A DNA stretch of 14,993 nt from NCBI GenBank assembly GCA_964347945.1, contig CAYGAW010000125.1:1-14993 (forward strand), given 5' to 3'. The notes under the pieces were generated by a model. The model saw only the letters and a list, made by a program, of their open reading frames with translations, had not been told where the DNA came from and did not search any database. The position numbers were made by a program, and so were the translations under genes. Positions 1-7,455 of the stretch are shown here, one piece after another. The stretch's first letter is position 1; each line of letters opens with the position of its first letter. Source of the stretch: CAYGAW01 sp964347945 (GTDB lineage Bacteria > Chloroflexota > Anaerolineae > UBA7937 > B3-Chlor).

Positions 1-981
1 AGAGTAAGCGTGGTGATGTCAGTATACAACGGCGAGCGCTTCCTGCGCCAAGCCGTAGACAGTATACTCGCTCAGACCTTCACCGATTTCGAGTTTGTCG
101 TTGTGGATGACGGCTCGACCGACGGCACAGCAGAGATCCTGAAGGGCTACGCCGACCCACGACTGCACGTCATCAGCCAAGAAAACGTAGGCCTCATCGG
201 GTCTCTGAACAGAGCTATCAACATCGCCTCTGGCGAGTACATCGCCCGCATGGACGCAGACGACATCTCCTTGCCGCGAAGACTGGAGTTGCAACTGAAG
301 TGGCTGGAGAGCACTCCAGGCGTTGCTGTGTTGGGAACACAGGCAGCGGAGATCGACGAGGCAGGCGATGCGCTCAGACGGCATTACTATCCCGTGGGCG
401 GCGATGCCATTGCCAAGGCGTTGCTTCGGGGCGCAACCGCGCTCTGTCATGGAACGGTCATGTTTCGACGAGCTTGCTTCGAAGAAGTCGGAGGATACCG
501 CCAGCCGTTCCAACACGCTGAGGACTATGATCTATGGTTGCGCATGATCGAGTCCTACGATATCGAGAATCTTCCCAGTATGCTCTATCTCAAGAGACTC
601 ACCCTTGGCTCGGTGAGTTTCGCGAACTTCCTTGCCCAGCAGAGAGGTGCGGCCTACGCGCTGGATTGTGCCCGACGAAGGCGGGCGGGGCTGCCAGAAC
701 CCCAAAGACCCGCTTCGGCACCGCTTCCCGCACCCCAGGAGTCGGCCGATTATCATTGGCATCTTGGGCTAGCCCACGCTGACTTGGGGGACGTTGAGAA
801 AGCCAGAACCGAGTTCCGCTCTGCTCTCTCGTACAGCAAGGCTGATCCTCACATCTGGTATTCCTATCTCGTGAGTCTTCTTGGCGCGTCGCTCGCGCGA
901 AGAGCGTTCCGGATTGCCAGGGGATTGGCATTCTTTTTTCCATCGTTGCAGAAGGACTCGTTGGAGGCCTTCAGACGCTAG
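1..981 (+). CDS. Family 2 glycosyltransferase, 5' end outside window
   Basis: This is a GT-A fold glycosyltransferase that would transfer a sugar from a nucleotide-sugar donor at the inner face of the membrane, probably in polysaccharide assembly. The frame is open to the window edge and the first visible residues, RVSVVMSVYNG, are the usual beta-1 strand a few residues after the start, so only a handful of codons are missing. The nucleotide-binding DDGSTD lies near visible residues 36-41, the metal-binding DADD near 85-88, and the catalytic-base region AEDYDLWLR near 173-181. After about residue 225 comes a Pro/Ala-rich linker, then a short TPR-like helical pair (LGLAHADLGDVEKARTEF). Acceptor and donor cannot be read from sequence. 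It sits upstream of a second GT2 gene but is separated from it by a promoter. Confidence 0.88.
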   Translation, partial: RVSVVMSVYNGERFLRQAVDSILAQTFTDFEFVVVDDGSTDGTAEILKGYADPRLHVISQENVGLIGSLNRAINIASGEYIARMDADDISLPRRLELQLKWLESTPGVAVLGTQAAEIDEAGDALRRHYYPVGGDAIAKALLRGATALCHGTVMFRRACFEEVGGYRQPFQHAEDYDLWLRMIESYDIENLPSMLYLKRLTLGSVSFANFLAQQRGAAYALDCARRRRAGLPEPQRPASAPLPAPQESADYHWHLGLAHADLGDVEKARTEFRSALSYSKADPHIWYSYLVSLLGASLARRAFRIARGLAFFFPSLQKDSLEAFRR

Positions 982-1320
982 ATGGCACCAGCACGCGGGC
1001 CTGGAGTTCTTGCCCGAATTCTGTCGTCCGCTTGTGACGGCGAAGGAGAAGGCGCGCCCAGCTGCGCCAGTCTCCCGCCAGACGCTCGCCGGGCTTGCGG
1101 CGCACCGAATCCTCTCCTATACTTTGTTTTCAGCCCTTATCTCCGCGGCTGATATTCCGCGAGGACACCGTGACGGCGCTCGAAGGAGTCGTTGATTGGC
1201 GGCGAGCATCGACTCGTGCGCCGTGGACCTGTGGACCCGACCGTTCTCTTTGCTTCGACGAGCAGCGTGCCTTGGTCGCCGATACTGTTGTGTGACATTC
1301 CAATGGCAGGCAGGATACCA
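982..1320 (+). other. Gene-free interval between two glycosyltransferase genes
   Basis: This 339-bp stretch has no convincing gene. It holds a clear promoter (1095-1123) and a presumed untranslated leader. A short GGCGC/GCGCC inverted repeat near 1052-1070 has no T-run after it and is not called as a terminator. The downstream reading frame is open back to a TTG at 1192, but residues encoded before 1321 look non-coding and the GGAG before that TTG is only 3 nt away, which is too close. Confidence 0.6.
1095..1123 (+). promoter_or_regulatory. Sigma-70 type promoter for the DPM1-like GT2/DUF2304 pair
   Basis: TTGCGG at 1095-1100 and TATACT at 1118-1123 are separated by exactly 17 bp. Transcription would start near 1130, giving a leader of about 190 nt before the chosen ATG at 1321. 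No experimental support; judged from consensus match only. Confidence 0.55.
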
Positions 1321-2421
1321 ATGTCTCAGATATCTACCTTTGGAGTGTTGCTTGCTCTGCTGGTCACTCCTATGTGGTCGTTCGCGGGCATGCTGGCTGT
1401 TATTTCCAGCGCGAAACACCTCGACGGTCTCTCGAGGAGCAGTGACAGTGCCTCTGGAACGACCTACACCTGGGCTGCCCTGACGGGGCTGTGGCTGGGC
1501 TTGGCTGGAGCGAGTGTGGTGATTGCTCTCGTGCGGAAACGGCGAAGCGTAGTATATGGCGGGCCGCGTGATATCAGCTCACACGATGGCGGGCAGAGGT
1601 TGTCCCAGTCGAGGGTCGAACCTGTGTCCGCACTGTCTCGCCAGGGGGGCGAATCTGACAAACCGAGACCGCAGATCCTTGGCAATAGGCGAAGTCGGAA
1701 TCAGCCATTGGTGGTCATCCCCGCGCACAATGAGGAGGACATTGTGGGCGCGGTGATTGCCCGGGTGCGGACGCATGTTCCTTCCGCCGATATCCTGGTG
1801 ATCAACGACGGCTCCACTGACAAAACAGCCACGGTCGCAAGGGAGGCAGGTGCGCTCGTTATCAGTCTTCCGCAAAACCTGGGCATCGGTGCTGCGACCC
1901 AGACAGGTTACATCTTTGCCCATGAGATGGGGTATGACGTCGTCGCGAGAGTCGATGCAGACGGCCAACATGACCCGGCTGAGATAGCTAAACTCATATC
2001 GGCTCTCTCGGAAGAAGGTGTCCATGTCGTTGTGGGATCTCGCTTCGTCGCGGGTGGTGAACACGTGACTTCCTTCGTCAGGCGGCTTGGTATATGGGTC
2101 CTTGCAAGGCTGATCTCTCTGGTCACCCGCCAGGAGGTCACTGACCCCACTTCAGGCTTCCAGGTGGTGGATGAAGAGGCGCTCGCTCTGTACGCGAGTC
2201 ACTTCCCTCACGATTACCCCGAGCCTGAGTCCCGCGTCTTGCTGCACCGCGCCGGCTTCAAGGTCAAGGAGATACCGGTCTCCATCGGTCGCAGGCTCGG
2301 AGGACGATCCTCGATCGGTGCTCTCGACTCGATCTACTACATGGTTAGGGTGACTATCGCGCTACTTGTAGATCTGCTTCGCGCTGCGCCTCAAGGGAGG
2401 AAGCGACATGGCGAGGGTTGA
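1321..2421 (+). CDS. Membrane-anchored DPM1-like family 2 glycosyltransferase
   Basis: This is a GT2 enzyme of the dolichyl/undecaprenyl-phosphate sugar transferase type, probably charging a lipid carrier with a sugar. From the ATG at 1321 it has 366 residues: two hydrophobic segments at about 4-29 and 50-74, a polar linker to about 127, then the catalytic domain. Seen there are PAHNEED, NDGSTD (162-167), the metal motif DADGQHDP (211-218), GSRF (239-242) and TDPTSGFQ (274-281), all typical of the DPM1-like branch. A hydrophobic stretch near the C-terminus (IYYMVRVTIALLVDLL) may touch the membrane. ATG 1321 is preferred for an AGGA-type site 5 nt upstream; TTG 1192 and ATG 1303 are alternatives in the same frame. 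The last 14 nt overlap the DUF2304 gene. Family certain, substrate unknown. Confidence 0.87.
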   Translation: MSQISTFGVLLALLVTPMWSFAGMLAVISSAKHLDGLSRSSDSASGTTYTWAALTGLWLGLAGASVVIALVRKRRSVVYGGPRDISSHDGGQRLSQSRVEPVSALSRQGGESDKPRPQILGNRRSRNQPLVVIPAHNEEDIVGAVIARVRTHVPSADILVINDGSTDKTATVAREAGALVISLPQNLGIGAATQTGYIFAHEMGYDVVARVDADGQHDPAEIAKLISALSEEGVHVVVGSRFVAGGEHVTSFVRRLGIWVLARLISLVTRQEVTDPTSGFQVVDEEALALYASHFPHDYPEPESRVLLHRAGFKVKEIPVSIGRRLGGRSSIGALDSIYYMVRVTIALLVDLLRAAPQGRKRHGEG

Positions 2422-2809
2422 GATTATCGCTCTGTTGGGCTCTCTAGGCTTGCTGGCTTTGGTCGTTGAACTCGTTCGAAGAAGAAAGCTGGGGGAGGCA
2501 TATTCCCTCTTGTGGCTGCTGACCGGTATTATTCTCGTGATCCTGTCCCTGTGGCGAGAATTGCTGGATGTCATGGCAAGCGTCGTGGGCATCTTTTATC
2601 CGCCTGCGGCCTTGTTCGTGATCGGGTTTGGGTTCGTGCTGTTAATCCTCCTGCAATTCTCAGTGGTGGTCTCCAGGCTCTCTGATGAGAACAGAAGTCT
2701 AATCCAGAGGCTCTCCATCCTGGACTGGCGATTGCGCCAACTAGAGAGAGAACTTGGAGAAGAGCCAGGAGAGCCTCCGAACACGGAGGATTCTCCAGCA
2801 CGGAGATAG
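2408..2809 (+). CDS. DUF2304 family small membrane protein
   Basis: This 133-residue protein matches the DUF2304 pattern: an N-terminal helix (about 4-20) followed by VRRRKLGEAYSLLWLL, a second helix (about 31-48), a third after YPPAALFV (about 65-87), and a charged C-terminal tail (about 90-120) with coiled-coil character (LSDENRSLIQRLSILDWRLRQ). DUF2304 proteins have no assigned biochemical activity, but they commonly sit beside DPM1-like GT2 genes. That pairing is seen here with a 14-nt overlap, so the two products are probably translationally coupled partners at the membrane. The start ATG has GGGAGG at 2395-2400, 7 nt upstream. Confidence 0.85.
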   Translation: MARVEIIALLGSLGLLALVVELVRRRKLGEAYSLLWLLTGIILVILSLWRELLDVMASVVGIFYPPAALFVIGFGFVLLILLQFSVVVSRLSDENRSLIQRLSILDWRLRQLERELGEEPGEPPNTEDSPARR

Positions 2810-3159
2810 AATCTCTTGTCTATGGGCCTCGACCGGCCGACATCTGAGCCGCACCAGGACCAACTCTGCGGAACACCTCTCCCATGTGCAGTTCGTGTCC
2901 TCAGGTCAGAGATTGCGCCAACATCCGGAGCAGCGAGGGGCAATGATCAGAGAAACTGGGCAAATGCGTCCAAAGTGAGGACATGGTGGCCCTGCGGCCC
3001 AAGCTTCGCGAAGCCGACGTCTGGCAGTTCTCCCAGAGGCTGCAAGACCTGCGCGAGGTCTACCGGCCTGGCGTTTGGTCAGCGACTTGCACGGTCAAGC
3101 AGGTGAGTGTCTTCCGCAGTTGAAATCTGACCTTCCCTCGTGCCAACTGAGATTACCCG
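2810..3159. other. 350-bp convergent intergenic stretch
   Basis: This lies between the DUF2304 gene (+) and the U32-like gene (-). No recognised gene and no convincing intrinsic terminator for either side: a GGCC/GGCC hairpin near 2837-2850 has no T-run. A short codon-biased open frame (2983-3123) is listed separately. Confidence 0.5.
2983..3123 (+). other. Short open frame with coding-like codon use, possible gene remnant
   Basis: The frame encodes 46 residues from ATG 2983 (or 45 from GTG 2986, which has GAGG 5 nt upstream). Third codon positions are strongly G/C, and the middle part (LREADVWQFSQRLQDLREVY) reads like an amphipathic helix from a real protein. I do not recognise the family. 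It could be a tiny gene, the eroded end of a lost gene, or chance. In-frame stops lie just upstream (2944-2946) and at 3121-3123. Confidence 0.2.
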
Positions 3160-4113
3160 CTATGTCTTGGGCACACACAGGTCATCAGGCCCCTGTTCAG
3201 AGAGCTTGATCTCTGGTTCGTTCTCATCGATTAGGTCTCTGACAATCCCTGCCCACTTTACCTTCTTTCGCACCAGATGGATGTGTTCCTCATCACTGAC
3301 CCAAGGTTGATAGAGGCTTTGTCCACCCCCTGCCGATAGGGCGGGGCCCGGCTCGAACTTGAAGTAGCACGGGGAACAGACCCTGGCCACCTCCGAGGCA
3401 TCGTAGAATCTGTTGAATCCGCCAAAGGAGATGGAGGTGTAGATGTAGAAATCCAAGGGTATGCTCACAGCCTGTCTGATGGAACACAGCTGGGGCAAAG
3501 TCAGGTCGCCGGGTGGATTGAAAGAACTGGCTCCCAGTTCCTCCAGTAGCCTGCCGCCGGCGGCCGAACTGTGGGAAGTCCAGACGGATATCTTCAGGGC
3601 CACATCCGCGGGGAAACTGCCTTGGTGCTGCATCCTCTTGACGAGCCACAGCAGGCCTTCGTCCACCAGCATGAAACCCCTGATGCCTGCATCATACATG
3701 CGCATCATATCCGCGATCACCTTGCGCAGTTCGTCTGACCCGCGATGATGCATTCCACTGCGCATGCCTTCGGAGGAAGCATACTGCCTGCCAATGTCCC
3801 ACCCGTTGCGAGGACCGGGGACTGCCACCACTTCCATCCTTTCCTCGGCAGCCATCTGCGCAAAATCCCGCAACTCCGTCTCGTCAAAGAGGATTCCGCC
3901 TTGGACAAGGGAGATGAGCCTGTGCACGGGCACGCTGCGGCGGCGCCTCTCGTCGATCAATGCCTCCAGAACTCTTGGGCCTTCGACGCCAGAGATCTCG
4001 ATGCGATAGGAGCCCCCGTCGGGAAAGCGCTTGTCGCTCGACGGCAGATCGTACGCATCTCTGCCAGGTACGCCGGCCTTTTCCATCGCTTGCGATACTC
4101 GATGCAGCTTCAT
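3160..4113 (-). CDS. U32-family-like TIM-barrel protein
   Basis: This 317-residue soluble protein resembles the N-terminal TIM-barrel of the peptidase U32 family. Seen: a GIRGFMLVDEGLLWLVKRM segment (about 143-161), then GASSFNPPGDLTLPQL (194-209) and a VSIPLDFYIYTSISFGGF stretch (216-233), which match the family's 'GA..vNp..dLtl..i..i...v.iplevf' layout. The family's usual conserved cysteines after the 'evF.HG' strand are absent, so proteolytic activity should not be assumed; several U32 relatives act in RNA hydroxylation or ubiquinone synthesis. The start is firm: AGGAGGT at 4121-4127 lies 7 nt before the ATG. The GlcD-like gene ends 87 nt upstream on the same strand, so co-transcription is likely. 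The function is unknown. Confidence 0.7.
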   Translation of the reverse strand: MKLHRVSQAMEKAGVPGRDAYDLPSSDKRFPDGGSYRIEISGVEGPRVLEALIDERRRRSVPVHRLISLVQGGILFDETELRDFAQMAAEERMEVVAVPGPRNGWDIGRQYASSEGMRSGMHHRGSDELRKVIADMMRMYDAGIRGFMLVDEGLLWLVKRMQHQGSFPADVALKISVWTSHSSAAGGRLLEELGASSFNPPGDLTLPQLCSIRQAVSIPLDFYIYTSISFGGFNRFYDASEVARVCSPCYFKFEPGPALSAGGGQSLYQPWVSDEEHIHLVRKKVKWAGIVRDLIDENEPEIKLSEQGPDDLCVPKT

Positions 4114-4120
4114 TTCGTGG

Positions 4121-4127
4121 ACCTCCT
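4121..4127 (-). promoter_or_regulatory. Strong ribosome binding site of the U32-like gene
   Basis: Perfect AGGAGGT on the minus strand with a 7-nt spacer to the ATG at 4113-4111. It decides the start of this gene and shows that the host uses canonical anti-Shine-Dalgarno pairing. Confidence 0.75.
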
Positions 4128-4200
4128 GTTGTCGAAATGATGATGAGACTAATGCTCAACGTGTGGGCAGGCAATGGCGCTGCGGAATGCCAGCAGACTA

Positions 4201-5586
4201 TCACAGGATCTTGCCGGGGTTGAGGATCCCTTGGGGGTCCAAGAGCGCCTTGATCTGGCGCATCAACTCCAGGCTCGCGCCATGCTCGCGTTCCATGAAC
4301 GGCTGCTTGCCGATGCCCACGCCATGCTCCCCGGTGCAAGTCCCCTCCAACTCCAGGGCGCGCGAGACAATGGCCTCGTTGGCTCTGATGATCTTCTGCC
4401 AGCCTTCTTCGTCTGAGGCGTCGCCCATGAAAACGATGTGGAGATTGCCGTCGCCCGCATGGCCGAAGGGGTAGCCCGCTACGCCGTACTGGCGAATGAT
4501 CTCTGCCGCGTACTCCAGGATCTCAGGGTACCGGGAGATGGGGACGGCGACATCGGCGACGAAGGGGTCGGCACCGGGGTGGGTGTGTTTGATGCTCTCG
4601 TACGTCTCATGGCGAGCCTCCCATAGGTCGTTGCGCTCATCTATACCCAGGCCCGCCTTGAAAGAGAGGGCTCCGGCCTCCTGGCATAGCTCTTCCACCG
4701 GGCCCAGTTCCTGCTCCAGCGCCACCTCGCTAGCGCCGTGGAACTCCATGAAGAGCGAGTGCTGTTCGCGAAGGCCTAAGTTTCTGTCCCTGTTGAGCAT
4801 CTGCACGAGCTCGGCGGTGAGGACTTCCAGGGCGGCGGGTGAGAAGCCCCAGCGCATGATCTGAAACACGGACTGGGCGGCTGCCTGAAGGGTGGGGAAG
4901 GTGGCGATGGCGGCGGAGAAGTGGGAGGGTATGCCCGCCAGGCGGAGGCTGGCTTGAGTGACGATACCGAGAGTTCCCTCGGACCCGACGAAGAGACGCG
5001 CCAGGTCGTATCCCGACGAACTCTTCGATGCCAGGCTGCCGATCTCGATGATCTCGCTGTCAGCCAGCACGACTGTCATTCTCAAGACATAGTCCTTGGT
5101 GGCGCCGTATTTGATGGTGCGCACGCCGCTGGCGTTATTGGCGATCATGCCACCGATGGTGGCGCCAGCGCCGGGGTCTGGCGGGAAGAAGAGACCATGC
5201 TGCCCCAGGGCCTTGTTCAGGTCTTTGTAGCCCACCCCTGCTTCGACTACGGCCACAAAGTCCTCAGGGCGAATCTCGATTATCTTGTCGAAGCGCTGCA
5301 TGTCCACCACGATGCCGCCGAACAGGGGAACGGGATTGCCTTCGATGCTGGTGCCGGCGCCACGAGCGGTGACCGGTATCCTGCCAGGATTGGCGATCTT
5401 CATGATGGCGGAGATCTCCTGCGCTGAACCAGGCATGACCACTACTTGAAGAGGGATACTCGGGACATAGTATGACTCGTCCCGGCTCGCCAGCCCCAGT
5501 GCTGACTCGCCCGTGGAGAGGTTTTCGGCGCCTACGATGGACTCCAGTTCCTTCAGTTGTTGGTCAGTGCAGCGACCCCACGCCAT
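4201..5586 (-). CDS. FAD-linked oxidase, GlcD / D-lactate dehydrogenase type
   Basis: A 461-residue VAO-type flavoenzyme that oxidises a 2-hydroxyacid such as glycolate, D-lactate or D-2-hydroxyglutarate to the 2-oxoacid. The PP-loop for FAD is seen as PVTARGAGTSIEGNPVP (71-87), followed by PPDPGAGATIGGMIANNASG (135-154) and GSEGTLGIVT (201-210). The C-terminal substrate/metal domain has GHAGDGNLH (375-383) and TGEHGVGIGK (418-427), and ends with DPQGILNPGKIL. Length fits GlcD. No glcE or glcF (iron-sulfur) subunit genes lie beside it, so the electron acceptor is unknown. The frame runs upstream to 5793, but that extension has no family similarity. AAGGAGG at 5592-5598 supports ATG 5586 (5-nt spacing) over ATG 5589. 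A promoter lies at 5744-5772. Confidence 0.9.
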   Translation of the reverse strand: MAWGRCTDQQLKELESIVGAENLSTGESALGLASRDESYYVPSIPLQVVVMPGSAQEISAIMKIANPGRIPVTARGAGTSIEGNPVPLFGGIVVDMQRFDKIIEIRPEDFVAVVEAGVGYKDLNKALGQHGLFFPPDPGAGATIGGMIANNASGVRTIKYGATKDYVLRMTVVLADSEIIEIGSLASKSSSGYDLARLFVGSEGTLGIVTQASLRLAGIPSHFSAAIATFPTLQAAAQSVFQIMRWGFSPAALEVLTAELVQMLNRDRNLGLREQHSLFMEFHGASEVALEQELGPVEELCQEAGALSFKAGLGIDERNDLWEARHETYESIKHTHPGADPFVADVAVPISRYPEILEYAAEIIRQYGVAGYPFGHAGDGNLHIVFMGDASDEEGWQKIIRANEAIVSRALELEGTCTGEHGVGIGKQPFMEREHGASLELMRQIKALLDPQGILNPGKIL

Positions 5587-5697
5587 CATCTCCTCCTTAG
5601 GAATGACCCGGGCAGATTCAGCACATCCTTTTGTGGGCTGCTGCATTCCGTTCTGCAGACACTCAGGATGCCGCCGCGTTGTATGCCGCAGACAAAC

Positions 5698-5712
5698 GAC
5701 TGACACAGTCAG
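5698..5712. repeat. Overlapping inverted repeats in the GlcD-like leader
   Basis: GACTG-ACA-CAGTC (5698-5710) and CTGAC-ACA-GTCAG (5700-5712) are two overlapping perfect 5-bp dyads. They lie about 25-40 nt after the predicted transcription start, where an operator or small RNA hairpin could act. Short enough to be chance. Confidence 0.3.
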
Positions 5713-5743
5713 CCGACTCGCTCCGCGCCACTTATCGACCGCA

Positions 5744-5772
5744 ACTATATGCCAGGAAAGGGAGGCCGTCAA
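5744..5772 (-). promoter_or_regulatory. Sigma-70 type promoter for the GlcD-like gene
   Basis: On the minus strand TTGACG (5772-5767) and TATAGT (5749-5744) are separated by 17 bp. Predicted start of transcription is near 5737, leaving a leader of about 150 nt before ATG 5586. This also makes the long N-terminal extension to 5793 impossible if it is the only promoter. Confidence 0.6.
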
Positions 5773-6041
5773 CTTCGATGGCCAGAACCGCACTGACTAG
5801 CACGATCGTGTCCGAGCGCAGGGTGTGTCGCTCAACAGAGACGGTCGCATTCTACTGGCAAGCTATGGCCTGAACGGAATGGTCTGCGGAAGCGTGTTGG
5901 AAGGGTATCTAGAAGTCTCCGAGGGGCTTGGGCATACCGATCTGCCATTTGGCGCGAGGACAATCGAGCGATCCGGGCAGTGCGGCAGCCGGGTGCGGCG
6001 GTAGACCCTGCCGGGATGCATGCGTGGAACAGTCGACGAGA

Positions 6042-7079
6042 CTACCGGATGTAGATGTCGATGATGTCGCGTAACATGGTCGCGGCGGAGGGGATAGGGG
6101 TGGGCTCGTCTATGGCGGCCATGATGGTGCCGTAGATGTCGGTGTGATAGACGACTCCCATCTGCTTGCGGCCCAAGGTGGCCAGGAAGTGGCCGGTGGG
6201 CATGAGAGTAGGCGAGACTCGCATCTCGGCGCTGCCGTCGGGCCGCCGCTCGGCGGTGGCCAGCAGTTTGTAGACCCGGCCAGCGCCTCGTGCCTCCCTG
6301 ATGTCTCCCTTGCCCAGGCCGGTGATGCCCGTGCGGTCCACGTCCTCCAGACGGACGGGGATGCCCATCACGGCGTTGACCAGAATGACCAGTTTCGCTG
6401 CTGCGTCCCATCCGTCCAGGTCGAAGGAGACATCCGCTTCCAAGACACCCTCAGTGCGGGCCCGATCCATCGCCCTGTCCCAGGACAGCCCGTCCCCCAA
6501 TAGTTCCAGGATGTAGCCGGTTACGAGATTGGGGACTGCCTCGATGCGATGCACGACCGCGCCACGCAGGTCTCGCTGGCCGACATACAGGGCGGGTAGC
6601 CCGCCTGCCACGGTGCCATCGAAGCGTAGCTCCACGCCTTGGCTGCCCGCCAGGGAGTGAAGCTCTTGGTACGCCACCACCAGAGGACCTTTGTTGGGTG
6701 TCACGACGTGCATCCCCCGGATCAGGGCGGTGCGAATATGGGTCAAGCCGGGTTCCGCCCCCTGGCTCAGGTTGACGGGCGATGCCTCGCAGAGGAGGTC
6801 CGCCGGTCGCTCGGCGATCAGCTCTGCCGCTGTCTGTCCAGACCTGCCCGCATTGGAGTATTCTGCGACAGTACGACCCGCTCTCTTGATGGCGGAGACT
6901 AGTGCGGGGTTCAGGCCTCGCCGGTTGTATGCTACGCCTTGGCTATCAGCGGCTCCAACCAGGTTGAGTTGCAGCCCATAGGTGGACTCGATGTGAGGCC
7001 GCTTCTCAGCCAGCAGGTCACAGAACCGGTAGCCCAGGTTGCCCAGGCCGACAATGATGATGCGAATGGTGCCGATCAT
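6042..7079 (-). CDS. hom: Homoserine dehydrogenase, short form without ACT domain
   Basis: Reduces L-aspartate-4-semialdehyde to L-homoserine with NAD(P)H in the threonine/methionine branch. The 345-residue protein has a Rossmann fold starting at IRIIIVGLGNLG (GxGxxG, 11-16), the TPNKGPL loop (127-133), the FDGTVAGGLPAL segment (153-164) and the catalytic GWDAAAKLVIL helix with D225 and K229. It ends at IYIR with no C-terminal ACT domain, so feedback inhibition by threonine is not expected by the usual route. ATG 7079 is chosen because the Rossmann strand follows at once; the frame runs up to 7313 but that part is beyond the promoter. AGGGGG lies 9 nt upstream. It is divergent from a threonine/serine dehydratase gene. 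No thrB or thrC is adjacent. Confidence 0.87.
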   Translation of the reverse strand: MIGTIRIIIVGLGNLGYRFCDLLAEKRPHIESTYGLQLNLVGAADSQGVAYNRRGLNPALVSAIKRAGRTVAEYSNAGRSGQTAAELIAERPADLLCEASPVNLSQGAEPGLTHIRTALIRGMHVVTPNKGPLVVAYQELHSLAGSQGVELRFDGTVAGGLPALYVGQRDLRGAVVHRIEAVPNLVTGYILELLGDGLSWDRAMDRARTEGVLEADVSFDLDGWDAAAKLVILVNAVMGIPVRLEDVDRTGITGLGKGDIREARGAGRVYKLLATAERRPDGSAEMRVSPTLMPTGHFLATLGRKQMGVVYHTDIYGTIMAAIDEPTPIPSAATMLRDIIDIYIR

Positions 7080-7153
7080 AGCACGGTTCCCCCTATCGTG
7101 CCCGACCCGGCTCAGGTAGCGCTCACTCGGGTACGGCGGGGTGGTCAAGTGCG

Positions 7154-7182
7154 AGTATAGCAGAGCAGGTCTAGGTGTGCAA
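7154..7182 (-). promoter_or_regulatory. Sigma-70 type promoter for homoserine dehydrogenase
   Basis: On the minus strand TTGCAC (7182-7177) and TATACT (7159-7154) have a 17-bp spacer. Transcription should start near 7147, giving a leader of about 68 nt to ATG 7079. Confidence 0.6.
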
Positions 7183-7240
7183 AGACGTCTCTCTGCGCCG
7201 AGAGTGTGGAAAAGCGACGTGAGATCCGCCGCTGGGCGCA

Positions 7241-7304
7241 TCCTGAGCCGCGTAGGCTGAGTAGCCGCGAAGCGGCGTACTTGTGCTGAGCCCAGTCGAA
7301 GCAT
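7241..7304. repeat. REP-like palindrome cluster
   Basis: Related CTGAG-starting units follow each other: TCCTGAG at 7241-7247, then GCTGAG at 7256-7261 running into GTAGCCGC-GAA-GCGGCGTAC (7261-7280; an 8-bp stem with one bulged G), then TGCTGAGCCCAGTCGAAGCA (7284-7303). The CTGAG...CGAAG layout is typical of short intergenic REP-like elements that recur in many environmental bacterial genomes. Copy number cannot be seen within one window. Confidence 0.5.
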
Positions 7305-7392
7305 CGAAGCCAAGCGGTCCAGCGGCGGCCGGAGCGGGAATGACGTCGTGACTGTCTCCGATAGGCTTCTTCGACACCATCTGCGCCGTCAC

Positions 7393-7421
7393 TTGACTGA
7401 GGGTTCTCCCGGTGCTAACAT
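7393..7421 (+). promoter_or_regulatory. Sigma-70 type promoter for the serine/threonine dehydratase
   Basis: TTGACT (7393-7398) and TAACAT (7416-7421) have a 17-bp spacer. Transcription should start near 7428, giving a leader of about 87 nt that contains a strong inverted repeat. Confidence 0.55.
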
Positions 7422-7455
7422 CCCTCCGACACGTAGCCGTCGTGCATGGTGATTG

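Larger units (their letters stand above)
5587..6041. other. 455-bp gene-free interval upstream of the GlcD-like gene
   Basis: It holds the GlcD-like promoter (5744-5772, minus), a leader with overlapping short inverted repeats (5698-5712) and the ribosome site. The part from about 5775 to 6041 is downstream of the homoserine dehydrogenase gene; I see no gene, no clear terminator and no repeat there. Confidence 0.55.

Noticed and set aside
1050..1072. GGCGC/GCGCC inverted repeat after the first glycosyltransferase
   Set aside because: Only 5 bp and no T-run; it cannot be supported as an intrinsic terminator.
1579..2064. 161-residue minus-strand open frame
   Set aside because: Antisense to the catalytic domain of the DPM1-like transferase; no domain or ribosome site.
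4921..5427. 168-residue plus-strand open frame
   Set aside because: It lies fully antisense to the FAD oxidase, whose motifs are intact; a typical mirror frame of GC-rich coding DNA.
5587..5793. N-terminal extension of the FAD oxidase to 5793
   Set aside because: It has no family similarity, spans the predicted promoter and leader, and the strong AAGGAGG lies before ATG 5586.
5863..6411. 182-residue minus-strand open frame rich in His, Arg and Gly
   Set aside because: Out of frame with homoserine dehydrogenase on the same strand and with the low-complexity look of a shifted GC-rich gene.
7080..7313. N-terminal extension of homoserine dehydrogenase
   Set aside because: It crosses the promoter at 7154-7182 and part of the REP-like cluster; the Rossmann strand begins directly at ATG 7079.
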